The notes below the pieces were generated by a model, which saw nothing but the letters and a program-made list of their open reading frames with translations, made no database searches and was not told the DNA's origin. From NCBI RefSeq assembly GCF_905220365.1, contig NC_061124.1:12340501-12404500 (forward strand): DNA of 64,000 bases. Reading direction: 5' to 3'. Position numbers and translations under genes: made by a program. Shown piece after piece: positions 62,096-64,000 of the stretch. Source of the DNA: Vanessa cardui. Its lineage: Eukaryota; Arthropoda; Insecta; Lepidoptera; Nymphalidae. How positions within the stretch are numbered: the stretch's first letter is position 1; every line of letters begins with the position of its first letter.

Positions 62096-62905
62096 CTAAT
62101 AAACAGATATGTTATATCCATACTAAGCAACAGAAAAAAGTGTGCCGCGCCGGGGACCGTTTATTTTAGTTTAGTTTTACATATCGTTACAAGTAAAAAG
62201 GATAGCTTGATAAAAATTAAAGTAAAAGGGATAACTAGGTGTTTTAATTACGCAAAACGTATTACTACGTAATGTTGTCTTAAATTTTCGCGATTATTAC
62301 ACATTTAAATAAAACTAATTATAACGGATGAATCGCGTATATTAATTATTTTTAAACATCCCGACGTTTCGAGCACTTTGCAGTGTTCGTGGCCACGGTC
62401 TACCCGTGACCACGAACACTGCAAAGTGCGATTTTCGACTAGTTTTTCAACGAAATTGAAAAAAAAAAGTATAAAAAGTGAGTGTGTATATTATACAAAG
62501 CGATTTACAATACATTACATTTGCTGCTGCTGTTCAACAGCAGTGGGGAAAACCCAGCACTCGACAATTTGTCCAAAATAAATCTTTGCTGTAATGTCCA
62601 CTTTGATGTCGGAAACCAATAATGTTTTAGTAAACAGATATGTTATTAACGCGCAAAAAGTGAAGATTAGAAAACGTCCCAATTGGGACGTTTGCCTTTA
62701 GTCGTTTTACGTAGTAATACGTTATAATACATCATAATTACGTAGTAATACGTTTTGCGTAATTAAAACATCTAGTTATCCCTTTTACTTATTGTTTTTA
62801 TCAAGCTATCCTTTTTACTTGTAACGAAATTTAAAATACACAGTCCCCGGCGCGGCACACTTTTTTCTATTGTTTAGTATGGATATAACATATCTGTTCA
62901 TTATG
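62096..62905. mobile_element. Long inverted-repeat (foldback) element
   Basis: 62096-62272 and 62736-62905 are inverted copies of about 170-177 bp sharing AACAGATATGTTATATCCAT, AGTGTGCCGCGCCGGGGAC and GGATAGCTTGATAAAAA. Between them lies a 20-bp GC-rich hairpin (GCACTTTGCAGTGTTCGTGG, inverse at about 62411-62430). There is no transposase frame. Confidence 0.8.
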
Positions 62906-63214
62906 TAATAGGTATGTACTCATATTGTGTTTCCCATAAATTTAGTTTTAAGTCTCTTTTTTAAAAACGACGGGCTTCCATACAATTTGTTTGGAAACCA
63001 CATTTCAACCCCTTAAGGCTAGAATTTCCAAAATTCTTTCCTTTGTGGGTATCCATTCAATAAAACGATCCTACTCACATAAGGCTTGAAATTTGTATGG
63101 AAGTCTGCCAATACTTAAATTAGAAACAAGAAACTTCAATTCAGATTAATAGTTATATATTTAAGCGTTACTGGAACAAAAACAAGAAAACAATGAAATA
63201 TTTATGGTTGCATA

Positions 63215-63226
63215 TTTATTTTTATT
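63215..63226 (-). terminator. Poly(A) signals of the right-edge gene
   Basis: Two AATAAA motifs on the minus strand, about 70 nt past the stop at 63293. Confidence 0.5.
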
Positions 63227-63292
63227 AATAATTGGTTGTTATATTATTGTATTAGATCTGTCCACTCGTATACCGTTTTGTCATTATTATTG

Positions 63293-64000
63293 TCAATTAT
63301 TTATTTCCGAGTCGATGTTGTAAGGAATTGCTGTAAATAAAAAAAACAACGTGTGATTAAAATTTAATTATTATCGTTAATTATATAATATCAAATAAAG
63401 CATAAATCACTACGTAGTATAAAACAAAGTCGCTTTCTCTGTCCCTATATCCCTATGTAAGCTTAAATCTTTAAAACTACGCAACGGATTTTGGTGTGGT
63501 TTTTTTAATAGACAGTGTGCTTTCAGAGGAAAAATTTAGTATATAATACATGGAAAATATTGTAAAGAAATATTTAGTATCAGTATTGCACCCGTGAAGC
63601 CGGGTCGATAGTATAAAATAAAAACGTTCGATTCGAAGATTGAAATCAATAAGTTTATTATTTTCAATTTCGGTTTCATTAATTCATCGCATTTTTTTTT
63701 TACATGACCGTTTCACAAGCCTATCAGGGCCAATCTCACTCTAAGAACTAGTGCGCACTGGTAACTTTTGTCACGGTGACTGTTTCGTCACTCTTGTCAA
63801 ATCCGTGAATATGTACAGATGTTGACAAATGTCACCCAATTGTCACTCAATTGTAACGTCGTAACGTGCGCGCACCTCCATACATATTCATGGACTTCAT
63901 GGACTTCATGGGTTTCTTGTTCTAACGGTTACTTACGATCATGGCCGCGGTGATGGTGTTTCAGCTCTCCTAAAGACGTCTCTGCAACTTCCGTCCCCAT
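63293..64000 (-). CDS. 3' end of an unrecognised gene, two exons, partial
   Basis: Exon 64000-63937 (continues beyond the window or starts at the ATG at 64000-63998) has a strong GTAAGT donor. The last exon, 63330-63293, follows a TTTACAG acceptor. The join is in phase (1+2) and encodes TEVAETSLGELKHHHRGHD, then PIPYNIDSEINN and a stop. Poly(A) signals follow. A His-rich stretch (HHHRGH) is visible; no family recognised. The 606-nt intron contains a family D remnant (about 63409-63615). Confidence 0.5.
63409..63615 (+). mobile_element. Family D Helitron-like remnant
   Basis: ACAAAGTCGCTTTCTCTGTC to GTATTGCACCCGTGAAGCCG, the same order as in 30940-31180. Lies in the intron of the right-edge gene. 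Confidence 0.6.

Noticed and set aside
62063..62272. 69-codon frame on the plus strand
   Set aside because: It coincides with the left arm of the foldback element and the inverted arm shows no coding constraint.

Overview
The window is nuclear DNA of an insect, almost certainly a butterfly or moth. It is very AT-rich and has spliced genes with GT-AG introns. It also carries sequence types I know from Lepidoptera: tRNA-derived SINEs with TTG or TTAC tails, LINE ends of the RTE and Jockey/CR1 kinds, and small Helitrons starting TC and ending CTAG. No prokaryotic or viral gene was seen. Most computed ORFs here are shadows; the real genes are chains of short exons that I joined by splice signals and reading phase.

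Layout. About 66-8855 (+) is a sugar-type gustatory receptor in nine exons, whose N-terminus may lie left of the window. 19626-26392 (-) and 35381-43389 (-) are two complete paralogous, probably secreted nucleoside hydrolases of eight exons each. Their intron phases match and four internal exons have the same lengths, so they are a tandem duplicate. 49273-60296 (-) is an eleven-exon gene for a probably secreted, Lys/Glu/Asn-rich protein of about 271-281 residues with several dibasic sites, which I cannot assign to a family. 63293-64000 (-) holds the last two exons of another gene that runs off the right edge.

The rest, well over half the window, is intron and intergenic DNA filled with mobile elements. 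There are about fifteen copies of a tRNA-derived SINE and about thirteen of a second short repeat. LINE 3' ends come from at least four lineages. There are also non-autonomous Helitrons, two TIR/MITE families, and a 1.7-kb non-coding composite element. Two nearly identical copies of the composite, in opposite orientation, flank the second nucleoside hydrolase. Several perfect hairpins with 2-4 nt loops are scattered through the window.

How the genes relate. A sweet-taste receptor lies beside two secreted-type nucleosidases, enzymes that release ribose from nucleosides. That is suggestive of feeding biology, but the link is only inference. The hydrolases keep the Asp cluster and the EFN motif, but the usual active-site His before the late Asp is Leu in both.
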